Shown here: piece after piece, positions 9,384 to 16,913 of the stretch
Position numbering within the stretch: the stretch's first letter is position 1
Layout: each line of letters opens with the position of its first letter
NCBI GenBank assembly: GCA_964399265.1
Contig: CAYNQF010000001.1
Span: forward strand, 7,256-71,255
Origin: WJLY01 sp964399265
Lineage (GTDB): Bacteria > Joyebacterota > Joyebacteria > Joyebacterales > Joyebacteraceae
Reading direction: 5' to 3'
DNA: 64,000 nucleotides
Notes under the pieces: model-generated
Told to the model about the DNA's origin: nothing
The model's database searches: none
The model's input: the letters and a program-made list of their open reading frames with translations, nothing else
Translations under genes and position numbers: made by a program

Positions 9384-10093
9384 GACAGCGGGAGATCACA
9401 CACTCGGCGGCGCTGTTGATGGTCGGCATCGGCGGGGCGGCGCTGGCCTCGGCGCTGGTCGGCCAGGTCATCCCAGGCGTGCCCAGGCCCGCGCAGATCG
9501 TGATCCGGTTGTTCGTCCTCTACCTCGCCATCGTGGTGCACGAGGTGTCGCACGGGTACGTGGCCAGCCTCCGCGGCGACCCGACGGCCAAGTCCATGGG
9601 GCGTCTGACGCTCAACCCCATCCCTCATATAGACATCTTCGGCAGCATAATCATTCCCGGCTTCCTCATCATCACCGGTTCGAACTTCGTGATCGGCTGG
9701 GCGAAGCCTGTTCCGATCGACATCAGGCGGTTCCGCGAGCCCCTGAAGGACTTCGCGATCACATCGCTTGCCGGTCCCGGCTCCAACTTCCTGCAGGTCA
9801 TTGTCTACGCGCTCCTGTTCCGGTTCCTGGCTCCCAGCCTTCCGAACTGGTTCGGATTCCTCACCTTCTCAGGCGCGGCCATCAACCTGTTCCTCGGGTT
9901 CTTCAATCTGATTCCCATTCCGCCGCTCGACGGCTCGAGGCTCGTGGCCGCGGCGCTTCCAACGAATCTCGCCGTCCAGTATCTCTCCATTGAGCGGTTC
10001 GGGTTCATCATCGTCTTCGGGCTTCTGTGGCTCGGGGTCTTCAACCCGATCTTCTCGGTCATCTGGAGCCTGCTGCTCAGGATTCTCGGCTAG
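9380..10093 (+). CDS. Site-2 protease-like (M50) membrane metallopeptidase
   Basis: I place the start at TTG 9380, overlapping the HAD stop, because a GGAGGGGGGAGGG tract lies just upstream; an in-frame ATG at 9362 sits before that tract and is less likely. About 237 aa with several membrane helices. Zinc-binding HEVSH (in IVVHEVSHGY), SLAGPGSN and NLIPIPPLDGS with the third ligand Asp match the short M50B family of rhomboid-sized site-2 proteases. No PDZ domain is present. Substrates are unknown. The coupled translation with the HAD gene suggests an operon, not necessarily shared function. Confidence 0.9.
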   Translation: MRQREITHSAALLMVGIGGAALASALVGQVIPGVPRPAQIVIRLFVLYLAIVVHEVSHGYVASLRGDPTAKSMGRLTLNPIPHIDIFGSIIIPGFLIITGSNFVIGWAKPVPIDIRRFREPLKDFAITSLAGPGSNFLQVIVYALLFRFLAPSLPNWFGFLTFSGAAINLFLGFFNLIPIPPLDGSRLVAAALPTNLAVQYLSIERFGFIIVFGLLWLGVFNPIFSVIWSLLLRILG

Positions 10094-10362
10094 ACCTCAT
10101 CGCTCAGCCTGTTTCCGACTCATGTTCGCGCGCTGTCGACGCGCGAGAAAGTGCCCGACGTCCGGGCTCACCGGAGCGCGCCGTCCGGCACGTTCATTCT
10201 GAGTCCCGGCGGAACCTCGTCGCAGGTCCCGCATCTTAATACATGGCACAGAAGAAGGCGCAGGGGCCTGCGAGCCCATTACACAACCTGGTGTGCGCGC
10301 ATCATGCCTCGGGCTCGCGGGTTCCCTGAACCGAAGGCTGACGCACAAGGAGTGAGGCGAGG

Positions 10363-10602
10363 ATGAAGAGCGAGCAGGCAGCAGCCAGTCTGGACATGAC
10401 GGGTTACTTCTGCCCCGAACCGGTCGTCCGTACGAACGAGGAGATTTCGAACGTCGGAGTCGGCGAGATCCTCGAAGTTACGGCGGACGACCCTTCATCC
10501 AAGCCGGACATCGAGAGTTGGGCCAGGAGAACGGGCCACGAGCTGGTTTCGGTCGAGAACGATGACGGCGTGTTCAGGTTCCTGATCCGTCGGACGAAAT
10601 AG
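10363..10602 (+). CDS. TusA/SirA-like sulfur carrier
   Basis: 79 aa, the usual length for the TusA family. The conserved Cys-Pro-x-Pro at the start of helix 1 is present as YFCPEPVVRT, with the two-layer alpha/beta pattern after it (GEILEVTADDP, then the C-terminal FRFLIRRT strand). The family passes persulfide sulfur between proteins, for tRNA thiolation, molybdenum cofactor or sulfur oxidation pathways. It is followed by a DsrE-like protein and a cysteine-desulfurase-like protein, a classic sulfur-relay neighbourhood. AAGGAG lies upstream of the ATG. Confidence 0.85.
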   Translation: MKSEQAAASLDMTGYFCPEPVVRTNEEISNVGVGEILEVTADDPSSKPDIESWARRTGHELVSVENDDGVFRFLIRRTK

Positions 10603-10782
10603 AGATATCGGTATACGCGTTTGCTATGGTGGGGGCGCAATGTCCGAGATCGACCTGCGGCAGTTCGGGGGACACCGCTAAGTCGTGACCGGTGCGCCCC
10701 ACTGTAGCGCTATGGGGCCGCGTACGGCGCCGCGACGACAGACGAGAGCGCGCCCGCGCGGGAGCAGATTGGAGGAATGACA

Positions 10783-11151
10783 ATGGCCGAACGCAAGCGT
10801 ATGCTCTACGTCCAGGCGTCGGGTATAGACACGCCCACGAGGCTCTACTCGCCGGTCGTGCTGGCCACGGTCGCGAAGTCGATGGACATGGACGCGACGG
10901 TCTACTTCCTGGGCCAGGGCATCACGGTCGTCAAGGCGGGGGAGGCCGACAAGATCAAGATCGGCGACTTTCCTGTCCTGTCGGATGTGATTGCCCGGGC
11001 CATGAAGGCGGGCGTGGAGTTCAAGGTGTGCGACCAGAGTTCCAGGCTGATGGGTCTCTCGAGCGGAGACTACATCGACGGCGTCGAGATAGTCGGTGCG
11101 GCCACGCTGAACGACCTGACGCTCGACGCTGACGGCGTGCTCTGCTTCTAG
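10783..11151 (+). CDS. DsrE/DsrF-family sulfur-relay protein
   Basis: I place the start at the ATG at 10783 because GGAGGA (10771-10776) directly abuts an earlier ATG at 10777, leaving it no spacing. 122 aa with the Rossmann-like DsrE fold: LYVQASG at the N-terminus, ATVYFLGQGI, and the conserved Cys in EFKVCDQSSRLMGL, where the family accepts persulfide. A second Cys is the penultimate residue (VLCF). DsrE proteins commonly partner TusA. It lies between a TusA-like gene and a desulfurase-like gene, so a role in sulfur transfer is likely; the end product is unknown. Confidence 0.85.
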   Translation: MAERKRMLYVQASGIDTPTRLYSPVVLATVAKSMDMDATVYFLGQGITVVKAGEADKIKIGDFPVLSDVIARAMKAGVEFKVCDQSSRLMGLSSGDYIDGVEIVGAATLNDLTLDADGVLCF

Positions 11152-11186
11152 CTCGTGCATCAGCATTCAAGACGGAGGTCGTCCCC

Positions 11187-12383
11187 GTGTTCAAGGGTTT
11201 CCTCGACTATCAGTCCGGCTCGCCCGTCGACCCGCGGGTCGTCGAGGCGATGCTCCCGTACATGACCGAGCGCCATGGCAATCCCGCCATGCTTCACTCA
11301 GTCGGTGACATGAGTCGCCAGGCCGTGGAGGCCGCGCGCGCTCAGGTCGCCTCTTTCATATCGGCAGACCCCACGGAGATCTGCTTCACGTCAGGCGCCA
11401 CTGAGGCCAACAACATGGCCCTGAAGGGCGCCGCCCTCAGGCTGCGCAAGAAGGGCAATCACATCGTCTCGAGCGTCATCGAACATCGCTCGATCATCAC
11501 TCCTCTCAAGTACCTCCAGCGCGAGGGATTCGAGGTGACGTCCGTGCCGGTCGACCGCGACGCGTTCGTCGACCCGGCGGCCGTCAGGGACGCGATTCGC
11601 GACGACACGATCCTGGTCTCGATCGGCATGGCCAACAACGAGGTCGGAACGATTCAGGCCGCGGGCGAGATCGCGTCGATAGCACGCGAAAAGGGCGTGT
11701 TGTTCCACACCGACGCCGTTGCCGCAGAGGCGTGGATCCCGATCGACGTCAAGACGCTCCCGTTCGACCTCGTCACGCTTTCCTCCAACGATGTGTACGG
11801 ACCCAAGGGCATGGGCGCACTCTATATAAGGAAGGGCACGCGCATCGAGGCCATGATCCACGGCGGGGGGCAGGAGAGCGGGCTTCGCTCGGGCAGCGAG
11901 AACGTGCCGGGCATCGTCGGTTTCGGGAAGGCGGCCGAGCTGGCCGCGGCCGAGATGGAGTCGGACGTCGATAGGGTCAGGCCGATGCGGGACCGGTTGA
12001 TCGACGAACTCCTGAAGATAGAGGACACGACGCTCAACGGGCCGCGCGAACGCAGACTTCCGGGGAACGCAAACATCCGGTTCGCCTACATTGAGGGAGA
12101 AGGATTGGTCCTCTTGCTCGACATGGAGGGCATCCAGGTAGCGAGCGGATCCGCGTGCTCGACGAAGACGCTGGAGCCCTCCTACGTCCAGATCGCGATG
12201 GGCATCAGGCACGAGCAGGCGCATGGCTCGCTCGAGTTCTCGCTCGGCCGCTGGACGACCGACGAGGACATAGACATGGTCCTGCAGGCGCTGCCGTCCA
12301 TCGTGGACCGCTTGAGAAAGATGTCGGCGTTTAGGCCGGGCATGGAGTACGATAAGGACGAGTTCCGGAAGCACGAGCACTAG
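11187..12383 (+). CDS. NifS/IscS-like protein lacking the PLP lysine
   Basis: 398 aa with full IscS/NifS architecture: FTSGATEANN, the VIEHRS histidine, MANNEVGTIQ, HTDAVA, GGGQESGLRSGSENV, and active-site Cys324 in SGSACSTKTLEPS. The site that should read S-x-H-K-x-x-GPKG reads SSNDVYGPKG, so the Schiff-base lysine is Asp202 and the preceding His is Asn201. The DNA is unambiguous (AAC GAT). From memory, Archaeoglobus fulgidus IscS also has Asp at this position, so this is a natural variant rather than a sequencing error. It starts at GTG after GGAGGT. It may act as a PLP-free sulfur acceptor or scaffold with its TusA- and DsrE-like neighbours; that is inference. Confidence 0.9.
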   Translation: MFKGFLDYQSGSPVDPRVVEAMLPYMTERHGNPAMLHSVGDMSRQAVEAARAQVASFISADPTEICFTSGATEANNMALKGAALRLRKKGNHIVSSVIEHRSIITPLKYLQREGFEVTSVPVDRDAFVDPAAVRDAIRDDTILVSIGMANNEVGTIQAAGEIASIAREKGVLFHTDAVAAEAWIPIDVKTLPFDLVTLSSNDVYGPKGMGALYIRKGTRIEAMIHGGGQESGLRSGSENVPGIVGFGKAAELAAAEMESDVDRVRPMRDRLIDELLKIEDTTLNGPRERRLPGNANIRFAYIEGEGLVLLLDMEGIQVASGSACSTKTLEPSYVQIAMGIRHEQAHGSLEFSLGRWTTDEDIDMVLQALPSIVDRLRKMSAFRPGMEYDKDEFRKHEH

Positions 12384-12443
12384 GGGAAGCTCCAGGGCGT
12401 CTGCAGCACAGCGTCCCCCGGGTTGTGGCCCAGGAGGTAGATC

Positions 12444-12836
12444 ATGAACGAGGTTACCCCGAGCGTTCCGCCGCAGTCGGGCGGAGATGTTCAGTTCGTG
12501 CGTGAAGTGAGCGCGCCGCTCTATGCGGCCAGGGGCTGGATGAAGCTCGTCGGCGTGCTCATGATCATCTATGGCGCGCTGATGGCCCTGACCATCGTCG
12601 GGATCATCGTGTGCTGGCTGCCGATCTGGATCGGCGTCCTGCTGCTGCGTGCCGCCAGCTCGGCAGAGATGGCACAGGTCTCCGGAGACAAGTTCCAGCT
12701 CGTCGAGTCGATGACGAAGCTCAAGACGTACTTCACCATCTACGGCATTCTCGCCCTCGTCGGGCTGATCGCGGCCGCCATCGCTCTCATGGTGGGCGGG
12801 CTGGGCGCCATTACCGAGCTCATCCTGAACCGCTGA
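12444..12836 (+). CDS. Small two-helix membrane protein, DUF5362-like
   Basis: 130 aa with a hydrophilic N-terminal 30 residues, a membrane hairpin at about 36-70 (LVGVLMIIYGALMALTIVGI, WLPIWIGVLLL) and a third hydrophobic stretch near 100-125. The pattern of a Trp-x-Lys-x-x-Gly turn, the membrane segment and an amphipathic middle fits the DUF5362 family, whose function is unknown. AGGAGGT lies before the ATG. A strong terminator follows, so the gene ends its transcription unit. Confidence 0.75.
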   Translation: MNEVTPSVPPQSGGDVQFVREVSAPLYAARGWMKLVGVLMIIYGALMALTIVGIIVCWLPIWIGVLLLRAASSAEMAQVSGDKFQLVESMTKLKTYFTIYGILALVGLIAAAIALMVGGLGAITELILNR

Positions 12837-12864
12837 CCGTACATGTGAGACGAGTTCGTCTTTG

Positions 12865-12900
12865 GGGCCGCCGGCTCGCTTCCGGCGGCCCATTCTTCTT
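12865..12900 (+). terminator. Intrinsic terminator after the DUF5362-like gene
   Basis: The 10-bp perfect stem GGGCCGCCGG (12865-12874) / CCGGCGGCCC (12882-12891) has a 7-base loop and is followed by ATTCTTCTT. It separates the preceding genes from the arsR operon. Confidence 0.8.
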
Positions 12901-12909
12901 GCATTTGGC

Positions 12910-12947
12910 TTGGTCATTTGGTAAATTGGCCAAGTATACCCAGAACG
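12910..12947 (+). promoter_or_regulatory. Probable promoter/operator region of the arsR operon
   Basis: This AT-rich island in GC-rich DNA contains TTGGTC (12910-12915), a TTGGCCAA palindrome (12926-12933) and TATACC (12935-12940), just before the GGAGGT of the ArsR gene. ArsR repressors normally bind such AT-rich dyads at their own promoters. Spacing of the promoter elements (19 bases) is not ideal. Confidence 0.35.
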
Positions 12948-12957
12948 GAGGTTGCGG

Positions 12958-13317
12958 ATGAACGAGGGGATAAGGCAGCGATACGAGGCCAGGGCCGGCG
13001 TCATGAAGGCGCTTGCGCACCCCAGCCGGCTCTACATCGTGGACGAGCTGTCGAGGGGCGAGAGGTGCGTCCACGAGCTTACCGACGCCATCGGCTCGGA
13101 CATGTCGACCGTGTCAAAGCACCTGGGTGTCCTCAGGACGGCCGGGATCGTGCGAGACGAGAAGCGCGGTTCGGAGGTCTACTACTCGCTCCGAATGGCA
13201 TGCGTGCTCGACTTCTTCGGGTGTCTGGAGGCGGTCATGAACGGTGGCGATGCGGTGTCGTGCGCGTCTGCGGCGCGCGAGCCCGCGTCGACGCCACGGG
13301 CCGGGAGGACGACGTGA
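12958..13317 (+). CDS. ArsR/SmtB-family transcriptional repressor
   Basis: 119 aa from the ATG at 12958, with GGAGGT about 5 bases upstream; an in-frame TTG at 12952 is inside that site. Winged-helix DNA-binding motif: MKALAHPSRLYIVDELSRGERCVHELTDAIGSDMSTVSKHL then LRTAGIVRDEKRGSEVYY. Cys in ERCVHEL and further Cys residues (ACVLDFFGC, VSCAS) in the C-terminal tail could bind a soft metal, metalloid or thiol ligand, as in other ArsR members. It is the first gene of an operon of redox and permease proteins and overlaps the next gene by one base (TGATG), so it probably represses that operon. Confidence 0.9.
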   Translation: MNEGIRQRYEARAGVMKALAHPSRLYIVDELSRGERCVHELTDAIGSDMSTVSKHLGVLRTAGIVRDEKRGSEVYYSLRMACVLDFFGCLEAVMNGGDAVSCASAAREPASTPRAGRTT

Positions 13318-13799
13318 TGGCATTGACTTCGAGGCCCACGCGGGGCGCGGCGACCGCGCTTGGTTTCGTCCTTGTCGCACTCGTCGCTCTGGCGCTGCTC
13401 GTGGGCTGCGGTGACACGGAGAAGGCGGCCGAGACCTCGGCCAGCGCCGGGTCCGGCGAGGCGCCCGGGCCGGCGAACGCCGGAAAGGCGTCCGAGTCGA
13501 ATGCCGAGACGGCCGCGCTTCCGACGCTCCTCGACCTCGGGTCCGACAAGTGCGTTCCGTGCAAGGCAATGATGCCGATCATCGCGGAGATGCACGACAC
13601 CTTCGCGGGGAAGCTGTCCGTGGAGTTCATCGACGTATGGAAGGACAGGGAGGCCGGGCAGAAGTACGGGGTGAAGGTGATCCCGACGCAAATCTTCCTC
13701 GACGCCGACGGGAACGAACTCTTCCGTCACCAGGGCTTCTTCTCGAGAGACGACATTCTGGCAAAGTGGCGGGAGCTGGGCTACGACTTCGGGCGGTAG
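13317..13799 (+). CDS. Thioredoxin-fold lipoprotein
   Basis: 160 aa starting at the ATG in TGATG, with GGAGGA upstream. The N-terminal helix ends in a lipobox (LALLVGCG), so the protein is probably anchored to a membrane outside the cytoplasm. A low-complexity Ala/Gly/Ser linker (about residues 35-65) leads to a thioredoxin domain with the active site DKCVPCKAMMPII and the cis-Pro motif VKVIPTQIF. The next gene encodes a CcdA-like membrane protein, the usual electron donor for such exported thioredoxins. Confidence 0.9.
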   Translation: MALTSRPTRGAATALGFVLVALVALALLVGCGDTEKAAETSASAGSGEAPGPANAGKASESNAETAALPTLLDLGSDKCVPCKAMMPIIAEMHDTFAGKLSVEFIDVWKDREAGQKYGVKVIPTQIFLDADGNELFRHQGFFSRDDILAKWRELGYDFGR

Positions 13800-13823
13800 T
13801 CCGGCGGACGCCGGAGGTGAGAA

Positions 13824-14522
13824 GTGGTTGAGCTCTTCTCGACACTGAGCAGAGCCGTTGAGGGCGCTCCGGCAGTGGCGCTCGCGGCGTCGCTCGCGTG
13901 GGGCGTCCTGAGCGTCGTCCTGTCGCCCTGTCATCTCGCGAGCATCCCTCTCATCGTCGGGTTCATAGACGGGCAGGGGCGCATCTCGACGCGGAGGGCG
14001 TTTGGGATATCGCTTCTGTTCTCCGTCGGGATCCTGGCCACCATCGCCGCGATCGGTGTGGCCACCGCCGTGGCCGGCAGAATGATCGGAGACCTAGGCC
14101 GCTGGGCCAACTACGGTGTAGCGATCATCTTCTTCGCCGTCGGACTGCACCTGCTCGGCCTTATCCCGATGCCGTGGTCGGGCCCCGGGCGTGTCGGCAT
14201 GAGGCGGAGGGGTGCGCTCGCCGCCTTCGTGCTGGGGCTCGTGTTCGGCGTCGCCCTGGGGCCGTGCACGTTCGCATATATGGCTCCGATGCTGGCCGTT
14301 ACCCTGCGGGTTGCTGCGACGAGTCTCGCCTACGGAGCGCTCTTGCTACTGGCGTACGGCGTCGGGCACTGCTCTGTCATCGTCCTGGCGGGCACGTTCA
14401 CGGAGGTCGTGCAGAGATACCTGAACTGGACGGAGCGGTCCAGAGGCGCCGTCGTGCTCAGGAAGGTGTGCGGAGCGCTCGTGATGGTGGGCGGGGTATA
14501 CCTTCTCATTACGGCGCACTAG
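13824..14522 (+). CDS. CcdA/DsbD-type membrane protein, ArsG-like
   Basis: 232 aa, about six membrane helices. The two membrane cysteines of the CcdA fold are present in VLSPCHLASIPL and LGPCTFAYMAP. CcdA proteins move reducing equivalents across the membrane to exported thioredoxins, such as the product of the preceding gene. Proteins of this size beside an ArsF-like gene have been named ArsG and assigned to efflux of aminobenzyl arsenicals; I recall that link from the literature and cannot test it here. It starts at GTG with GGAGGTGA 3 bases upstream. Confidence 0.85.
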   Translation: MVELFSTLSRAVEGAPAVALAASLAWGVLSVVLSPCHLASIPLIVGFIDGQGRISTRRAFGISLLFSVGILATIAAIGVATAVAGRMIGDLGRWANYGVAIIFFAVGLHLLGLIPMPWSGPGRVGMRRRGALAAFVLGLVFGVALGPCTFAYMAPMLAVTLRVAATSLAYGALLLLAYGVGHCSVIVLAGTFTEVVQRYLNWTERSRGAVVLRKVCGALVMVGGVYLLITAH

Positions 14523-14532
14523 GGAGAGTCGC

Positions 14533-15831
14533 TTGAACTGGAAGATCGAGTGGAAGCCGCTCCTCATCATGCTCGCCGTCTTCCTGGCGGCGTTCAACCT
14601 GCCGGTCGGAACGGCGAGGTTCGACAATGCGCTCGTCGAGGCGTTCGCCCTCGTGAAGTGGTACGCGCGCGAGCACGTGGTCCTGTGTCTGCTGCCCGCC
14701 TTCCTCATAGCCGGGGCCATCGCCGCCTTCGTGCGCAAGGAATCGGTGATGAAGTACCTCGGCGCACGAGCGCCGAAGCCGCTCGCGTACGGTGTCGCCT
14801 CCGTATCCGGGTCGATCCTCGCTGTCTGTTCCTGCACTGTGCTGCCGCTCTTCGCGGGCATATACAGGATGGGGGCCGGCCTGGGACCGGCCAGCGCGTT
14901 CCTCTACTCGGGTCCCGCGATCAACGTGCTCGCCATCATACTGACGGCCCGCGTGCTCGGGCCCGAGCTGGGCCTCGCCAGGGCCCTGGGTGCGATCGGG
15001 TTCAGCGTGGTCATAGGACTTCTCATGCACGTCATCTTCCGTAAGGAGGAACTCGAGAAGGCCGACGCGCAGATGGCGATGCCGGAGCCCGAGCCCACGA
15101 GGCCGCTCTGGCAGAACGGCGTCTACTTCGCGATCATGGTGGCGATCCTCGTCTTCGCCAACTGGGGCAAGCCGTCGGCTCCGGACGGGCTCTGGGCCGC
15201 CGTCTATTCGGCCAAATGGGCTATTACCTCGCTTCTCGGCGTCGCGTTCGGCGTCGTCCTCATCCTGTGGTTCCGTTTGTCCGTGATGCGCGCGATGCTC
15301 GCGGCTCTGCCGCCCGTCGCGCTCGCGCTGCTGCTCCCGGGACAGCCGATCCTCGCCTTCGGCGCGGCCGTGGTCGGGCTCGGTGTCATCACCAGCACCG
15401 CCGGCGGAGAGATGGGCGAGTGGTTCGAATCGAGCTGGGGGTTCGCGAAGCAGATACTGCCGCTGCTCCTGATCGGCGTCATCGTGGCCGGACTGCTCCT
15501 GGGGAGGCCCGGACACCAGGGGCTGATTCCCTCCGAGTGGGTGGCGCGCTCGGTGGGCGGGAACTCGCTCGGCGCGAACCTCTTTGCATCGGTCGCGGGC
15601 GCGTTCATGTACTTCGCGACGCTCACTGAGGTGCCCATCCTGCAGGGGCTCATCGGCAGTGGCATGGGCAAGGGGCCGGCGCTGGCGTTACTGCTGGCGG
15701 GTCCGGCGCTGTCGCTTCCTAACATGCTCGTCATCAGAAGCATCATGGGAACTAAGAAGACGCTCGTGTTCGTAGGGTTGGTCGTCGCCATGGCCACGGT
15801 GACGGGGATGCTGTACGGCAGGTTCTTCTGA
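14533..15831 (+). CDS. YraQ/ArsP-like (DUF318) permease
   Basis: 432 aa with about ten membrane helices in two halves around a cytoplasmic loop (about residues 165-190). The family signature CSCTVLPLFAGIY, followed by GAGLGPASAFLYSGPAINVLA, and the matching second-half motif TEVPILQGLIGSGMGKGPALALLLAGPALSLPN are clear. Related permeases export trivalent organoarsenicals or move metals, and the CSC pair is thought to bind substrate. It starts at TTG after AGGGAGAG. The last base of its stop is shared with an upstream ATG of the next gene. Confidence 0.9.
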   Translation: MNWKIEWKPLLIMLAVFLAAFNLPVGTARFDNALVEAFALVKWYAREHVVLCLLPAFLIAGAIAAFVRKESVMKYLGARAPKPLAYGVASVSGSILAVCSCTVLPLFAGIYRMGAGLGPASAFLYSGPAINVLAIILTARVLGPELGLARALGAIGFSVVIGLLMHVIFRKEELEKADAQMAMPEPEPTRPLWQNGVYFAIMVAILVFANWGKPSAPDGLWAAVYSAKWAITSLLGVAFGVVLILWFRLSVMRAMLAALPPVALALLLPGQPILAFGAAVVGLGVITSTAGGEMGEWFESSWGFAKQILPLLLIGVIVAGLLLGRPGHQGLIPSEWVARSVGGNSLGANLFASVAGAFMYFATLTEVPILQGLIGSGMGKGPALALLLAGPALSLPNMLVIRSIMGTKKTLVFVGLVVAMATVTGMLYGRFF

Positions 15832-15842
15832 TGGAGGAACAC

Positions 15843-16073
15843 ATGAAGGTTCAGATACTGGGTACCGGGTGCCCGAAGTGCAAGCAGCTCGAGGCGAACG
15901 CCCGCGCGGCGGTCGAAGAACTCGGCCTCGACTACGAGCTTGAGAAGGTCTCCGACATCAACGAGATCATGAAGTTCGGGATCATGATGACGCCCGGACT
16001 CGCCGTGGACGGTGTCGTGAAGTCGGCGGGGAAGCTCCTGTCGGTCGAGGATATCAAGAAGTTGCTCAAGTGA
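15843..16073 (+). CDS. Small thioredoxin-like redox protein, TM0996/MTH895 family
   Basis: 76 aa from the ATG at 15843: GGAGG lies 5 bases upstream and the family normally starts MKVQILGTGCPKC. The CxxC site is GCPKCKQL and the cis-Pro motif is MMTPGLAVDG. This family is routinely encoded beside YraQ-type permeases and ArsR regulators. In the arsEFG nomenclature the equivalent gene may be arsE, but the family is broad. Confidence 0.9.
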   Translation: MKVQILGTGCPKCKQLEANARAAVEELGLDYELEKVSDINEIMKFGIMMTPGLAVDGVVKSAGKLLSVEDIKKLLK

Positions 16074-16092
16074 GGTTCGGGAGCGTGGAGGG

Positions 16093-16641
16093 ATGATGAG
16101 GTCGTTCCGTTACCTTGTGCTGACCGCCTCTCTGCTCACCTGCTGTGCCGCGGTCGGTTTGGCCGACGAAGGAGTGTCCGCGCCCGCATCAGACACCGAG
16201 GCGGCGACGCATTCGCTGCCGGACTCGACCGGTGCGTCGCCGACCTCCGGCGCCGAGGCCGACTCCACGGCCCTCGACCGCGTCGTCGTTACCTATTTTC
16301 ACAAAGAGTTCAGGTGCGAGATGTGCCTCGCGTTCGAGGCCAACTCGGAAGAGGCTCTTCGGACGGCGTTCCCGGGCGAGTTGGCGGACGGCCGTCTTGT
16401 CTGGCGCGTCCTGAACCTGGACGACAAGCAGAACACACACTACGAGGACGACTACGGCCTGACGGAGCTCTCGCTCGTCGTGGCGGGGGAGCGCGACGGC
16501 GTCGTCGTGGAGTGGCGAACCCTCCCGGACATCTGGGGGCTCGTGGACGACAAGCAGGCGCTCATCGATTACGTTACGTACGAGGTGGGGAAGACGCTCG
16601 ATAAGGTCAAGTACCGCGAATGGGCGGGAACCCGGAAGTAG
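16093..16641 (+). CDS. ArsF-family exported redox protein
   Basis: 182 aa with a signal peptide (LVLTASLLTCCAAVGLADE) and a Ser/Ala-rich linker. The core VVTYFHKEFRCEMCLAFEANSEEAL has a CEMC pair in a thioredoxin-like setting, and WRVLNLDDKQNTHYEDDYGL and SLVVAGERDG follow. This matches proteins annotated as nitrophenyl compound nitroreductase subunit ArsF. Two tandem ATGs (16093, 16096) follow GGAGGG; the second has better spacing. It is the last gene of the arsR operon, with a strong terminator 6 bases after the stop. Confidence 0.8.
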   Translation: MMRSFRYLVLTASLLTCCAAVGLADEGVSAPASDTEAATHSLPDSTGASPTSGAEADSTALDRVVVTYFHKEFRCEMCLAFEANSEEALRTAFPGELADGRLVWRVLNLDDKQNTHYEDDYGLTELSLVVAGERDGVVVEWRTLPDIWGLVDDKQALIDYVTYEVGKTLDKVKYREWAGTRK

Positions 16642-16646
16642 CGGGA

Positions 16647-16677
16647 AAAGGGGCCTGGAACCGGCCCCTTTCTTTTT
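16647..16677 (+). terminator. Intrinsic terminator of the arsR operon
   Basis: AAAGGGGCC (16647-16655) pairs with GGCCCCTTT (16663-16671) around a 7-base loop and is followed by CTTTTT. This is a textbook rho-independent terminator. Confidence 0.9.
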
Positions 16678-16680
16678 CTG

Positions 16681-16709
16681 TTGACGCCTGCACATACGTG
16701 CAGTAGCAT
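16681..16709 (+). promoter_or_regulatory. Promoter with a LexA-box palindrome filling the spacer
   Basis: -35 TTGACG (16681-16686), 17-base spacer, -10 TAGCAT (16704-16709). The spacer contains the perfect 6+4+6 palindrome CTGCACATACGTGCAG (16688-16703), which ends at the base before the -10. It matches TGCNCN4GTGCA, the LexA-binding motif I recall for Fibrobacter succinogenes, and lexA is the next protein gene. A repressor bound here would block RNA polymerase. Predicted transcription start is near 16716. Confidence 0.8.
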
Positions 16710-16715
16710 GGTGCA

Positions 16716-16913
16716 CAGATGGGCAGTAGGCGCCCGCGGCGGTTCGCGGCTCTCATGCATGAGCAGAAGGCCGCGCCGCCACTGCCCGTCGCTAAGCCAT
16801 CAAGGCCGAGGTGTCAGGGCCGCGCGTTGGGCGGATAACGTGGGAAATGGTCAGCTCGCGCGCCCGGTCCGGAACGAACGGGAATCCTGCGCGGCCCGCC
16901 TCGGCTTCTTTTT
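16716..16913 (+). ncRNA. Candidate LexA-controlled structured RNA or lexA leader
   Basis: About 200 nt without a convincing gene, beginning where the LexA-box promoter should start transcription. Hairpin 1: 16718-16727 pairs with 16781-16790 (10 bp), enclosing 16738-16750 paired with 16769/16770-16780 and an apical CTCAT-GC-ATGAG. Hairpin 2: 16803-16811 pairs with 16899-16907 and 16817-16825 with 16889-16897, followed by TTCTTTTT. The second hairpin looks like a terminator, so the product may be a free small RNA, or a leader that attenuates lexA about 100 bases downstream. It does not match the 6S, tmRNA, SRP or riboswitch consensus that I know. Confidence 0.5.
16803..16913 (+). terminator. 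Long terminator-like hairpin between the LexA-box promoter and lexA
   Basis: An 18-bp stem (two 9-bp blocks with a 5x1 internal loop) ends at 16907 and is followed at once by a U-rich run (16906-16913). The 63-base apical part can form further GGGCG/CGCCC pairing. It would end most transcripts before lexA unless it is antiterminated. Confidence 0.65.

Noticed and set aside
10641..10682. A 13-codon ORF (MSEIDLRQFGGHR) as a leader peptide before the DsrE-like gene
   Set aside because: It is short, with no run of regulatory codons and no attenuator hairpin after it; likely chance.
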